Assembly (NCBI GenBank): GCA_965279295.1
Contig: CBDIHQ010000015.1
Direction: 5' to 3' (one strand)
From: Aquabacter sp965279295
GTDB lineage: Bacteria > Pseudomonadota > Alphaproteobacteria > Rhizobiales > Xanthobacteraceae
Length of the DNA stretch: 64,000 bases
The notes beneath the pieces were generated by a model. It searched no databases and had not been told where the DNA came from. It worked only from the letters and a program-made list of their open reading frames with translations. Below are positions 17,202 through 25,640 of the stretch, piece by piece. Made by a program: the position numbers and the translations under genes. Every line of letters starts with the position of its first letter. Position 1 is the stretch's first letter.

Positions 17202-18190
17202 AGCCCCAACATGGCGGCGATCTCGTTGGCCGCAAGTGTGGGTGCCAGGGTTCCGTCGGCGACCTGGCGCTCTAGCTCAGGCAGGCGAGCCTTAATGGTC
17301 GGGTCCGTGCGCACCCGCTCCGCGACCCGCTCCTGGAGCAATGTCCACATCCAGCGCACCTGCTGGGCGCGGCGGGTTGCGGCGAAGGCGCCCGCTGCCT
17401 CGCAACGGGTACGGTGGTTTTCGATTTCGGCCCAGAGCTTGGCGATGCCCTCTCCCAGCAGGCCGGAATAGAGCAGCACCGGCGGCGACCAATGGGTGTC
17501 GCGTGAGCCCAGCAGATGCAGCGCCGCGCGGTACTCGCCAGCGGCGATCCGGGCTCGGCCCAAATTGTCGCCGTCCGCCTTGTTCACGGCAACGATATCG
17601 GCCAGTTCCAGCACGCCCTTCTTGATGCCCTGAAGCTCGTCTCCCGCGCCGGGCAGCATCAGCACCAGGAAGGTGTCGGTGAGATCGGCGACGGCGGTCT
17701 CCGATTGGCCGACGCCCACCGTCTCCACCAACACGATATCGAAGCCGGCGGCTTCGCACAGCAGCATGGTCTCGCGGGTTTTGGCGGCGATACCGCCCAG
17801 CGTGCCGCTGGAGGGAGAGGGGCGGACGAATGCGTTGCGATCGACCGAAAGGCGCTGCATGCGTGTCTTGTCGCCTAGGATCGAGCCGCCGGTGCGGGTG
17901 GAGGAGGGGTCCACCGCGAGCACGGCCACCTTGTGGCCCTTCTTTGTAAGGAAAGTTCCGAGCGCATCGATGGTGGTGGACTTTCCCACCCCGGGCACGC
18001 CGGTGATGCCGACCCGGTACGCGCCCCCCGTGCGCGGCAGCAGGCCCTGGAGCAGGGCTTCGGCCCGGCGCCGATGGTCCGGCCGGCGGGATTCTATGAG
18101 CGTGATGGCGCGCGCCAGCGCCGCCCGCTCACCGCGCGCAACCCGCTCGGCCAGCACGGCGTCGTCCTCGGCTATGGCCGGCTGCGTCAT
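17198..18190 (-). CDS. meaB: Methylmalonyl-CoA mutase-associated GTPase MeaB (ArgK family)
   Basis: 330 residues. The start at 18190 has a strong AGGAGG ribosome site; the frame extends further upstream but without family similarity. P-loop GVPGVGKST (64-72), VDPSSTRTGGSILGDK, the switch region ETVGVGQSE and the guanine-specificity NKAD motif are intact. MeaB chaperones adenosylcobalamin loading and protects methylmalonyl-CoA mutase or related acyl-CoA mutases. No mutase gene is in the window. Confidence 0.92.
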   Translation of the reverse strand: MTQPAIAEDDAVLAERVARGERAALARAITLIESRRPDHRRRAEALLQGLLPRTGGAYRVGITGVPGVGKSTTIDALGTFLTKKGHKVAVLAVDPSSTRTGGSILGDKTRMQRLSVDRNAFVRPSPSSGTLGGIAAKTRETMLLCEAAGFDIVLVETVGVGQSETAVADLTDTFLVLMLPGAGDELQGIKKGVLELADIVAVNKADGDNLGRARIAAGEYRAALHLLGSRDTHWSPPVLLYSGLLGEGIAKLWAEIENHRTRCEAAGAFAATRRAQQVRWMWTLLQERVAERVRTDPTIKARLPELERQVADGTLAPTLAANEIAAMLGL

Positions 18191-18417
18191 GCCCCCTCCT
18201 GCGCGCATTCCGACTCGACGCGTGCCCTCAGGATGGCGCGATACGGCCCATCGCTCAATGTGGGGAGCGAGCGGAACCGGGATCGCACGGCGCGCGTTTC
18301 TCGATCGAAATTCAATCTCCAGTTTCTGGAGACATGCAGATCCAGGAGCCAGTACGCAATTGCAAAGGACGAGGTGGCCAAACAGGTCCGTCTCAGGTCC
18401 GGCATCGTGAAGCGCAT
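18187..18417 (-). CDS. Possible small hypothetical protein upstream of meaB
   Basis: A 76-residue open frame (MRFTMPDLRR...) whose stop overlaps the meaB start by 4 bp (ATGA), the overlap style of real co-translated genes. It contains the GCAGGAGG ribosome site of meaB within its last codons. It resembles no family I recognise: basic, with one modestly hydrophobic stretch (about 12-27). Its own start has no clear ribosome site and codon use is not convincing, so it may only be leader sequence. Confidence 0.3.
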   Translation of the reverse strand: MRFTMPDLRRTCLATSSFAIAYWLLDLHVSRNWRLNFDRETRAVRSRFRSLPTLSDGPYRAILRARVESECAQEGA

Positions 18418-18461
18418 GTAGGTGCAAAGGGCCGGCTCGGCTCTTTCCCTGCGTGCAAGAG

Positions 18462-18498
18462 AAAGGCGCTCCGTACAAACGGGGCGCCTTTTTATTTT
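18462..18498. terminator. Rho-independent terminator downstream of folK
   Basis: AAAGGCGC (18462-18469) and GCGCCTTT (18484-18491) form an 8-bp stem. The plus strand continues with TTATTTT, the minus strand with CTCTT. It lies just after the folK stop (18503) and before the meaB leader, so it most likely ends the leftward folP-folK transcript. The rest of the 312-bp gap 18191-18502 shows no other clear signal. Confidence 0.65.
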
Positions 18499-18502
18499 AA
18501 GC

Positions 18503-18994
18503 TCAGGTTTCGAGTTTCACGATCCCCGTGCTGTCCAGCAGCGCGAGTGCTGACGCTGCGCTGACACCGGAAACCTTGATGTCAGGCGCGATCTCGACCA
18601 GCGGCACCAGGGCGAAAGCACGCTCCAGCAGGCGGGGATGAGGGAGCACCAGATCGCTCTCCGCGACGGTCTCGTTTCCGAACAGCAGGATGTCGATGTC
18701 GATGCTGCGCGGGCCGTAACGTTCCTCGCGCGTGCGATCCCGTCCCAGCATGCGCTCCACAAGAAGGGCGATATCCAGGAGGCCGTGCGCCGTGGTGGGG
18801 GTCGTCACTTCCACCACCTGGTTGAGGTAATCCGGCTGCGGAACCGGCCCCCACGGCGGCGTGCGATACAGCGAGGACCGGCGGCCGATCGTGAGGCCGC
18901 CTCGCGCCAGCATGCCGAGCGCGAGGCGCAGCGTCTCGCGCGGTTCCCCAAGGTTCCCGCCGAGGCAGAGATAAGCGCGGGTTGCGCGGCTCAT
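18503..18994 (-). CDS. folK: 2-amino-4-hydroxy-6-hydroxymethyldihydropteridine pyrophosphokinase
   Basis: 163 residues from MSRATRAYLCLGGNLG, the standard HPPK N-terminus; the frame continues upstream into folP without similarity. Signature residues are in RYGPRSIDIDILLFG (Asp pair for Mg-ATP) and LPHPRLLERAFALVPL. It transfers pyrophosphate from ATP to the pterin alcohol, the step before folP. It starts 10 bp after the folP stop. The folB gene usually found between folP and folK in related bacteria is absent here. Confidence 0.92.
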   Translation of the reverse strand: MSRATRAYLCLGGNLGEPRETLRLALGMLARGGLTIGRRSSLYRTPPWGPVPQPDYLNQVVEVTTPTTAHGLLDIALLVERMLGRDRTREERYGPRSIDIDILLFGNETVAESDLVLPHPRLLERAFALVPLVEIAPDIKVSGVSAASALALLDSTGIVKLET

Positions 18995-19004
18995 GGTCGG
19001 CCGT

Positions 19005-19847
19005 TCATAAGGCGCCGCGGATCGCTTCCGCCACCCGCGCGGCTTGAACATGGGCGGCGACATCGTGGACCCGCACGATCTCGACACCGGCCATGATGCC
19101 GATGACGTGCGCCGCGATGCTGCCAGGCAGGCGTTCGGTGGGCGCGCTCTCGATCACCTTGCCGATCACCGACTTGCGAGAGGCGCCGAGCAGCAGCGGC
19201 AGGCCGAGAACCCTCAGCTCATCCAGCCGGCGAAGGGCCGCGAGATTTTGCGCGAAGGTCTTACCGAAGCCGATGCCGGGGTCGAGCACGATGCGCCCGC
19301 GCGGCACACCCGCCGCGTCCGCGCGCTCCAACGCCCGCTCGAAGAAGCCGATCATATCAGCGACAATATCCAGGCTACCGTCAATGGTTTCGCGATTGTG
19401 CATCACCACCGCCGCGGCGCCCGTGTCTGCTACCACGCGGGCCATATCCGGATCGCGCGAGAAGCCCCAGACGTCGTTGACGATCACCGCGCCCGCCACC
19501 ACGGCGCGATGCGCGACCTTTGCCTTCCAGGTGTCGATGGAGATGGGCGGCATGGCTTCCTGCACCAGCGCGTCCAGCACCGGGCCGACGCGCGCCCATT
19601 CCTCCTCTGCCGGAACGGCCGTATGGCCAGGCCGGGTTGATTCGCCGCCCACATCGAGAATGTCCGCGCCCTCTGCTGCCATGCGGCGCGCACTCGCAAG
19701 GGCCGTGGGCACAGCGGCGTTGAGGCCGCCGTCCGAGAAAGAATCAGGCGTCACATTGATAATGCCCATGATGAGCGTGCGCGGCCCCAGTGCGATCTTT
19801 CGGCCGCAGGCTTCGATCATCCGCGCCGGGGCGGCACCGGTCGTCAT
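19005..19847 (-). CDS. folP: Dihydropteroate synthase
   Basis: 280 residues, normal length. Family motifs: MGIINVTPDSFSDGG (27-41), DVGGESTRPG, SIDTWK, VNDVWGF and GASRKSVIGK, covering the pterin and p-aminobenzoate sites. It condenses pterin pyrophosphate with p-aminobenzoate in folate synthesis. It is flanked by a DUF2267-like gene 7 bp upstream and folK 10 bp downstream, all on the minus strand, forming one operon. Confidence 0.94.
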   Translation of the reverse strand: MTTGAAPARMIEACGRKIALGPRTLIMGIINVTPDSFSDGGLNAAVPTALASARRMAAEGADILDVGGESTRPGHTAVPAEEEWARVGPVLDALVQEAMPPISIDTWKAKVAHRAVVAGAVIVNDVWGFSRDPDMARVVADTGAAAVVMHNRETIDGSLDIVADMIGFFERALERADAAGVPRGRIVLDPGIGFGKTFAQNLAALRRLDELRVLGLPLLLGASRKSVIGKVIESAPTERLPGSIAAHVIGIMAGVEIVRVHDVAAHVQAARVAEAIRGAL

Positions 19848-19854
19848 GGTCGCC

Positions 19855-20235
19855 TCAGGCCACCTGTCGCAGGCCGGGAATGGCGGTGACGATGCGGTTC
19901 ACCACATCCTCACCGGCCTTGTCGCGGGCGAAGCACACCACTTCGTGCGTCGCCTGCTGCACCTGAGACATGGTGAGGCCGCTCTCCATCATGCGATTTG
20001 CCGCCTCCATCAGCCGGGCCATGCCGCCGAAATGGCGCGTGGAGGCGGGGAGGGCGGTTTCGGCAGGCAAATGGGCGATAACCTCCTCGAGCCCGGAGAT
20101 GCCGGCCGCCAGTTCATTCATCGTGCCGGCGGGCGCTTCGCTGGCGAGAAAGGCGATCACCACCTCAACGGAACGGCGTGCCGCAGCTTCGCTGATGCCG
20201 ACCTTGTCCCTCAGTCGCGCGATCAACTCGTCCAT
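19855..20235 (-). CDS. DUF2267-like helical protein
   Basis: 126 residues from MDELIARLRDKVGI, a start with GGAGG at good spacing; the longer open frame to 20685 is antisense noise. It appears all-helical without signal peptide or membrane segment. The N-terminal half (VGISEAAARRSVEVVIAFL, 13-31) resembles DUF2267/DUF2780-type proteins, and the C-terminal half (QATHEVVCFARDKAGEDVV) looks like a second helical bundle. Function unknown. It is first in the operon with folP and folK. Confidence 0.75.
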   Translation of the reverse strand: MDELIARLRDKVGISEAAARRSVEVVIAFLASEAPAGTMNELAAGISGLEEVIAHLPAETALPASTRHFGGMARLMEAANRMMESGLTMSQVQQATHEVVCFARDKAGEDVVNRIVTAIPGLRQVA

Positions 20236-20380
20236 GCGCACCTCCGCTGGCTGGGCCGGGATATTGACCGTCACCTGCCCCGGAGGCAAGGGCAGGCGAT
20301 TGCATCGGCGCGTGCAAGGCCTTGTGTCCGGGGGCGGGCATGGGCGAAATAGGCGAATGATCGGAACAGGGAGGGCGCGT

Positions 20381-21994
20381 ATGGCCACGCAGGATTCCGA
20401 GGGAAAAATCCTTCTCGGGCGCAGCTTTTCCGCTCCGCCGGCCAAGGCCGCGAAAGGCGCGTCAACCAAACCCGCCTTCAAGGACGAATATCTTTCCCTG
20501 CGCCTCGCCAATCGCCACGGCCTCGTCACCGGTGCCACCGGCACCGGCAAGACCGTGACGCTCCAGGTGATGGCTGAAGGCTTTTCCCGCGCCGGGGTTC
20601 CGGTGTTTGCCGCCGACATCAAGGGCGACCTCTCCGGGATCGCAGCCAAGGGCGAGCCAAAGCCCTTCCTGCTGGAGCGTGCCAAGGAATTGGGAATGGA
20701 CTACGTGCCCGACCGATTCCCGGTCGCGTTCTGGGACCTGTTCGGCGACCAGGGGCATCCGGTGCGGGCTACGGTGTCGGAGATGGGACCGCTGCTGCTG
20801 GCGCGTCTGATGGGGCTGAACGAGACGCAGGAGGGCGTGATCAATATCGCCTTCCGTGTTGCGGACGAGAAAGGCCTGCTGCTGCTGGATCTCAAGGATC
20901 TGCGCGCCATGATGGGCTGGGTTGCGGAGAATGCCGCGACCTTGACCACCGAATACGGCAATGTCTCCGCCGTCACGGTGGGCGCGATCCAGCGCCAGCT
21001 TCTGGTCTTGGAGAACCAGGGCGCGACCGCCTTTTTTGGCGAGCCCGCGTTGAACATCAAGGACCTGATGCAGGTCGACCGCAGCGGCTACGGCACCATT
21101 AACATTCTTGCCGCCGACAAGCTTATGGGCGCGCCCCGGCTTTATGCCTGTTTCCTGCTCTGGTTGCTCTCCGAACTGTTCGAGGAACTGCCCGAGGTGG
21201 GCGATGTGGAGAAGCCCAAGCTGGTGTTCTTCTTCGACGAGGCGCACCTGCTGTTCGATGATGCCCCCAAGGTCTTGATCGACAAGGTTGAGCAGGTGGT
21301 GCGCCTGATCCGCTCGAAGGGCGTGGGGATCTATTTCGTCACCCAGAACCCGCTGGATGTGCCGGACAAGGTGCTGGCGCAGCTCGGCAACCGAGTACAG
21401 CACGCGCTGCGCGCCTTCACACCCCGCGACCAGAAGGCAGTGAAGGCGGCGGCCGAAACCTTCCGCCCCAACCCCGACTTGGATACGGCGGGGGTCATTA
21501 CCGAACTCGGCAAAGGCGAGGCGCTGGTTTCCATGCTGGAGGGCAACGGTACGCCGTCCATGGTCGAGCGCACGCTGATCGCTCCACCGTGCGCCCGTGT
21601 CGGGCCGATCTCGCCGGAGGAGCGCAAGGGGATCCTTTCGGCGAGCGTTTTGGGTCGTGTGTACGACAAGCTGGTGGACCGGGAATCGGCTTTCGAGATT
21701 TTGCGCGGGCGTGCCGATCGTGTGCCGCCGGAAACACCTCCCGCCGGCCCGTGGGCCAAGCCGGCTCCGGCGCCTACGGGGCCACGCACGACCTCGGTTC
21801 CCCATACCGGGGACACTGGGCGCTCGCCTCCGGCCCCGCCGCGTGAGCGGGCGGCACCCCAGCCGCGCGCCTCCACCCGCATGTCCACTACCGAGGTCGT
21901 GGTGCGGCAGGTGGCCCGTTCCGTCGCGTCGCAGGTGACGACGCAGATCACGCGGGCGATTCTGCGCGGTATTCTCGGGGGCATAAAGAAGTAG
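20381..21994 (+). CDS. HerA-like (DUF853/YjgR-type) ATPase
   Basis: 537 residues from ATG with AGGGAGGG upstream. Walker A TGATGTGKT (50-58) and Walker B LVFFFDEAHLL (281-291) are intact, with FVTQNPLDVPD and LGNRVQHALRAFTPRD downstream. This architecture is the DUF853 family (E. coli YjgR), related to HerA/VirB4-type pumps. The C-terminal 110 residues are Pro/Ala/Arg-rich and end in a basic helix. No NurA-like nuclease or sirtuin partner is adjacent, so a defence role is unsupported. Cellular role unknown. Confidence 0.88.
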   Translation: MATQDSEGKILLGRSFSAPPAKAAKGASTKPAFKDEYLSLRLANRHGLVTGATGTGKTVTLQVMAEGFSRAGVPVFAADIKGDLSGIAAKGEPKPFLLERAKELGMDYVPDRFPVAFWDLFGDQGHPVRATVSEMGPLLLARLMGLNETQEGVINIAFRVADEKGLLLLDLKDLRAMMGWVAENAATLTTEYGNVSAVTVGAIQRQLLVLENQGATAFFGEPALNIKDLMQVDRSGYGTINILAADKLMGAPRLYACFLLWLLSELFEELPEVGDVEKPKLVFFFDEAHLLFDDAPKVLIDKVEQVVRLIRSKGVGIYFVTQNPLDVPDKVLAQLGNRVQHALRAFTPRDQKAVKAAAETFRPNPDLDTAGVITELGKGEALVSMLEGNGTPSMVERTLIAPPCARVGPISPEERKGILSASVLGRVYDKLVDRESAFEILRGRADRVPPETPPAGPWAKPAPAPTGPRTTSVPHTGDTGRSPPAPPRERAAPQPRASTRMSTTEVVVRQVARSVASQVTTQITRAILRGILGGIKK

Positions 21995-22168
21995 GCGCTT
22001 CCCAGAAGGGAATGCCGGACCCTGGTAACGGTTGCTTCGCGGGGACTATGACGTTAATCTTTAGTCGCGAGTCGAACGTGATTTCGGGGGGTTGCGTTCG
22101 GTCGGAGTCGCTCAATCAGCGGCCCGGCCGATTAAATGGCCGGTGCCGCTCTCAATCAGGAGCGCCCC

Positions 22169-22600
22169 ATGAAGGTGTTGCCAACTGCCCGTATTCTAAT
22201 CATCGATGCCGACGCTGATCGGCGACAGATGACTCGCCTGGGGCTCACCGCCCTCGGTGTCGGAGCTGTGACCGAGGTGTCCTCGGTGGCAGAAGCCCGT
22301 GATCTTCCGCGCGCATTCGATGTGCTGGTGGTCCAGGCAAGCTCCGCCGATGAAGTTCCCGATCATCCCTTCAGGGACACGGGCGATGCCATCCCCGCCG
22401 TGGTGGTGGCAGACGGAACGGCTTATGCGCTCGCTCGCGTCGCCGGCCGCGGCGGCTATGACGCCGCTGTGGGAATGCCACTTCTTCCACGCCTTCTCTA
22501 TCGTCGTATCGGTTCGGTGCTTCAGCGCGCCCGCCGTGGGCAGCGCCCTGCCGTGGGCACCGCCGCCAGTGCCGCCGAAGGCGCCGTCGCAGCCAACTGA
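22169..22600 (+). CDS. Receiver-like protein lacking the phospho-acceptor (pseudo-receiver)
   Basis: 143 residues from ATG with AGGAG 7 nt upstream. The fold resembles a response-regulator receiver: acidic pocket in RILIIDADADRRQM and helix alpha-1 LGLTALGVGAV. At the end of beta-3, where phosphorylatable Asp is expected, it reads FDVLVVQASS, and the beta-5 Lys is also missing (VGMPLLPRLL). The C-terminus is an Ala/Gly-rich tail. It stands alone, without a kinase. A non-phosphorylated protein-interaction domain is likely. Confidence 0.6.
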   Translation: MKVLPTARILIIDADADRRQMTRLGLTALGVGAVTEVSSVAEARDLPRAFDVLVVQASSADEVPDHPFRDTGDAIPAVVVADGTAYALARVAGRGGYDAAVGMPLLPRLLYRRIGSVLQRARRGQRPAVGTAASAAEGAVAAN

Positions 22601-22628
22601 ACGCGGCGTCGTATTCGATGTTTATTTC

Positions 22629-22654
22629 ACCGTCCGGGCCGCATCCCGGACGGT
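22629..22654. terminator. Bidirectional hairpin between convergent genes
   Basis: ACCGTCCGGG (22629-22638), loop CCGCAT, CCCGGACGGT (22645-22654): a perfect 10-bp stem immediately next to the cupin stop codon and 28 bp after the pseudo-receiver stop. No long T-tract on either side, so efficiency is uncertain. Confidence 0.5.
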
Positions 22655-22972
22655 TCAATCCATCGCCAGGGCAGACGTGCGCTTGACCTCGATTTCCACG
22701 AACGCGATGGGATGGTCGGAGCCGTTCATGACGTCATGCTCGACGCCCGCCTTGCGCAGATAGGTCTGACCCGCTTTCAAAGCCGTGTCCTTGACGTTCG
22801 TGCCATCGTGCATGCGCAAAGTGCCGTCCGTCAGCATCACTACGAAGTACGACCAGCCGTGCCGGTGCCAGCCGGTGACTGCGCCGGGGGCGAAATCCCA
22901 GCGGGTGATGCGCACGTCCGCATCGTCCTGCTGGAGGGTCGGAATGGCGGGAATGGTGCAAGCGAATGCCAT
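22655..22972 (-). CDS. Small cupin-domain protein
   Basis: 105 residues from MAFACTIPAIPTL. Single cupin barrel: motif 1 around GWHRHGWSYFVVML supplies two metal His, and motif 2 AGVEHDVMNGSDHPIAFVEIE supplies the third. Such proteins are mononuclear metal enzymes or ligand sensors. It is divergent from the M20 peptidase gene with a 155-bp gap and convergent with the pseudo-receiver. Substrate unknown. Confidence 0.75.
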   Translation of the reverse strand: MAFACTIPAIPTLQQDDADVRITRWDFAPGAVTGWHRHGWSYFVVMLTDGTLRMHDGTNVKDTALKAGQTYLRKAGVEHDVMNGSDHPIAFVEIEVKRTSALAMD

Positions 22973-23127
22973 GAGGGGATCTCGCGGGGACGGGGGGAGC
23001 AATGCACAGCGAACCCGTATGGCGACGCGAAATAAACCCGCCACCTTGACGCATGCGCCGGAGTGTTCCCCAAGATGGCGCACGCCAAGCCGAGATGGCG
23101 CACGCGACGCGAGCAACAGAGGACATC

Positions 23128-24507
23128 ATGGCCGCACTGGACGACGTCTTGAACCAGGTGGACGGGCAACTGGACGAGAGCCTGCAGCGGCTGTTCGCCT
23201 TTCTCCGCATTCCCAGCATTTCCACCGACCCCGCCTACAAGGCCGAATGCCGGCGCGCGGCGGAAGTCGCAGCAGAGACCCTCACCGAGCTTGGGTTTTC
23301 CGCTGCCGTGCGGGACACCACCGGTCATCCCGTGGTGGTTGGGCGCACCGACACCGGCGCGGCGCGGCGTGTGCTGTTCTACGGCCACTATGACGTTCAG
23401 CCCGTGGACCCGCTGGAATTGTGGGAGAGCCCGCCGTTCGAGCCCCGGCTGGCAGAAGGCCCAGGGGGGCGCAAACGAATCGTGGCGCGTGGTGCATGCG
23501 ACGACAAGGGCCAGGTCTTCACCTTCCTGGAGGCGCTGAGGGCCCATCGCGATGTCACCGGTCGCCTGCCGCTTGATGTGACGGTCCTGCTCGAAGGCGA
23601 GGAGGAGTGCGGCTCGCCAAGCCTGCCGGCGTTTCTGGCGGCCCATGGCGGGGAACTCGCAGCCGACGTCGCGCTGGTGTGTGACACCGGCATGTGGGAC
23701 CAGGACACGCCCTCGATAACCACGTCTCTGCGCGGCATCATCCATAGCGAAGTGACGGTGATCGGGGCTGATCGCGACCTGCATTCCGGCTTGTTCGGTG
23801 GTGCCGCGCGCAACCCCACCCATGTGCTGGCGAAGATCATCGCCGACCTGCACGACGAGACCGGCCGTGTCACCCTGCCGGGCTTCTATGACGATGTGCG
23901 CGAGCCGACACCCGAAGTGCTGAAGCAGTGGGAAACTCTTGGTCTCACCGCCGAGGCGTTCCTTGGTCCGATCGGGCTCTCTATCCCCTGCGGTGAGGCC
24001 GACCGGCTGCTGATTGAGCAAATCCAGTCCCGCCCGACAGCTGAGGTGAATGGCATGTACGGCGGCTATACCGGGCAGGGGAGCAAGACCATCATCCCCT
24101 CCTCCGCCACAGCTAAAATCTCGTTCCGCCTCGTGGCGGATCAGGACCCGGTTGCAATCAGGGATGCGTTCGTCGCCTTCGTCACAGAACGGGTGCCAGC
24201 CGATTGCAAGCTCAAGCTGGAAGGCGGCGAGGGCAGCCGTGCCTTCCGCGTCCCCCCCGAAAGCGCGGACCTTGCCAAGGCCGCCGCCGCCCTGACGGCG
24301 GAATGGGGCAAGCCGGCGGTTGAGGTGGGGTCCGGGGGATCGATCCCCATTGTCGGCCAGTTCAAGAAGATGCTGGGAATGGACACGCTGCTGATCGGCT
24401 TCGGGCTAGACGACGATCGCATCCACTCTCCGAACGAGAAATACGACCTTAACTCCTTCAGAAAAGGCACGCGTAGCTGGGTAAGGATCCTTCAGGCCCT
24501 TGCGTGA
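23128..24507 (+). CDS. M20 family metallopeptidase (dipeptidase)
   Basis: 459 residues from ATG with GAGGA 5 nt upstream (MAALDDVLNQ). Metal-binding motifs: YGHYDVQP, GACDDKG, EGEEECGS and the C-terminal IHSPNEKY. The insert between the catalytic halves is the dimerisation or lid domain typical of M20 dipeptidases of the CNDP type. Cytoplasmic, no signal peptide. It probably cleaves dipeptides with a di-zinc centre. It ends at or near the start of the downstream ZntB-like gene. Confidence 0.88.
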   Translation: MAALDDVLNQVDGQLDESLQRLFAFLRIPSISTDPAYKAECRRAAEVAAETLTELGFSAAVRDTTGHPVVVGRTDTGAARRVLFYGHYDVQPVDPLELWESPPFEPRLAEGPGGRKRIVARGACDDKGQVFTFLEALRAHRDVTGRLPLDVTVLLEGEEECGSPSLPAFLAAHGGELAADVALVCDTGMWDQDTPSITTSLRGIIHSEVTVIGADRDLHSGLFGGAARNPTHVLAKIIADLHDETGRVTLPGFYDDVREPTPEVLKQWETLGLTAEAFLGPIGLSIPCGEADRLLIEQIQSRPTAEVNGMYGGYTGQGSKTIIPSSATAKISFRLVADQDPVAIRDAFVAFVTERVPADCKLKLEGGEGSRAFRVPPESADLAKAAAALTAEWGKPAVEVGSGGSIPIVGQFKKMLGMDTLLIGFGLDDDRIHSPNEKYDLNSFRKGTRSWVRILQALA

Positions 24508-24587
24508 AGCTCGATGACCCCGTGCTTGGCGCTTTCCCGCCTGCCGGCTTTCTGGCAGGAAGGCTCAGCCCAAGCGTGGGGGGGCAG

Positions 24588-25571
24588 ATGTTGGATCACA
24601 ACAGCGAGGGTCTGCTGGAGGCCTGGGCGTTCGACGGGCGCGGAGGCGGCCGCCGTCTGACCTGGGATGAGGCGCGGGCTGTGGGGCAGCCGGAGGATGG
24701 CTTTCTCTGGCTGCATTTCCGCTCGGCGCCCCGCCTTTCCCAGGATTGGCTGCGCCACGAAAGCGGCATCGACCACATCATCCTCGAAGGCATGCTGGAC
24801 GACGAGAGCCGGCCGCGCTGCTCACTGTTCAACGACAGCGCCTTTCTGGTCCTGCGCGCGGTCAACCTGCACCGCAATGCCCTGCCTGAGGATCTACTCG
24901 GGCTGCATATGTGGGTGGACGCGCGCCGGATCATCACGCTCCAACATGAGCCGATTTCCGCCATCGCGGACTATGTGGATGCCCTCGGGCGTGCCCGTTG
25001 CCCCAGGACCCAGGGCGAGATGGTTGCCGAACTTTCGCTGCGCCTGGTGGATCGCCTTGACGCCGTGATCTCGGCGCTGATGGACGAGGCGGACGAGTTA
25101 GAGGATGCAGTTCAGACAGCGGAAGCGTCGGCTCTTCTTCCCAAGCTTGCAATCCTACGCCGTGTCTCCATCAAGCTGCGCCGTCACATCGCGCCGCAGC
25201 GCGAGGCGCTGAATCACTTCTCCACCGAGGACGACCCCTGGCTCGGCCCAAAGGACCGCACCCGCCTGCGGGATGCGGCCGACCGGGTGGCGCGCTTCAC
25301 GGAAGAACTGGATTCCATCCGGGAGCGTGCATCGCTCATCCGCGACCAGATGGTTGATCGACGCGCCGAGCAGATGAACAAATCCATGCTGGTGCTGGCG
25401 GTGGTGACGGTGTTGTTCGCACCGCTTACCTTCGTCTCAGGCCTGTTCGGCATGAATGTGGGCGGGATTCCCGGCGTGGATGACCCGGAATCCTTCTGGC
25501 TGATCTCGGTGCTGCTGGTGGTTTTTGCGCTGAGCCTCACCTGGCTGTTCAAGCGCCTGCGCTGGATTTGA
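24588..25571 (+). CDS. Zinc transporter ZntB-like (CorA family)
   Basis: 327 residues from ATG 24588 with a G-rich site upstream; a GTG at 24504 overlapping the peptidase stop would add 28 residues without family similarity. Large N-terminal cytoplasmic alpha/beta domain, long helix (about 200-265), then two C-terminal membrane segments separated by the pore motif GMNVGGIPG. The extended GMNVGGIPG form is typical of the ZntB branch. It would move Zn2+ or related divalent ions. Confidence 0.87.
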   Translation: MLDHNSEGLLEAWAFDGRGGGRRLTWDEARAVGQPEDGFLWLHFRSAPRLSQDWLRHESGIDHIILEGMLDDESRPRCSLFNDSAFLVLRAVNLHRNALPEDLLGLHMWVDARRIITLQHEPISAIADYVDALGRARCPRTQGEMVAELSLRLVDRLDAVISALMDEADELEDAVQTAEASALLPKLAILRRVSIKLRRHIAPQREALNHFSTEDDPWLGPKDRTRLRDAADRVARFTEELDSIRERASLIRDQMVDRRAEQMNKSMLVLAVVTVLFAPLTFVSGLFGMNVGGIPGVDDPESFWLISVLLVVFALSLTWLFKRLRWI

Positions 25572-25609
25572 CCCGCCTCGCGGACGGCGGGACCCAATTT
25601 GAAAGATCA

Positions 25610-25631
25610 GGAGCGGGCCAAAGCCCGCTCC
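25610..25631 (-). terminator. Hairpin between convergent znt and glycosyltransferase genes
   Basis: GGAGCGGGC (25610-25618), loop CAAA, GCCCGCTCC (25623-25631): a perfect 9-bp stem between the ZntB-like stop (25571) and the membrane-protein stop (25641). On the minus strand it is followed by TGATCTTTC, so it probably ends the leftward gene. Confidence 0.5.
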
Positions 25632-25640
25632 GATCCAATC

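Noticed and set aside
18334..18564. Plus-strand 76-residue frame across the folK terminator
   Set aside because: It runs through the terminator hairpin and into the folK 3' end antisense, with no ribosome site.
20462..21805. 447-residue open frame antisense to the HerA-like gene
   Set aside because: Composition is that of a GC-rich reverse-frame shadow (His/Gln/Arg-rich), no ribosome site or family match; the opposite strand encodes intact Walker motifs.
20381..21994. HerA-like ATPase as part of an anti-phage defence system
   Set aside because: Sequence type is DUF853/YjgR and no nuclease, sirtuin or other defence gene adjoins; neighbours are folate genes and a pseudo-receiver.
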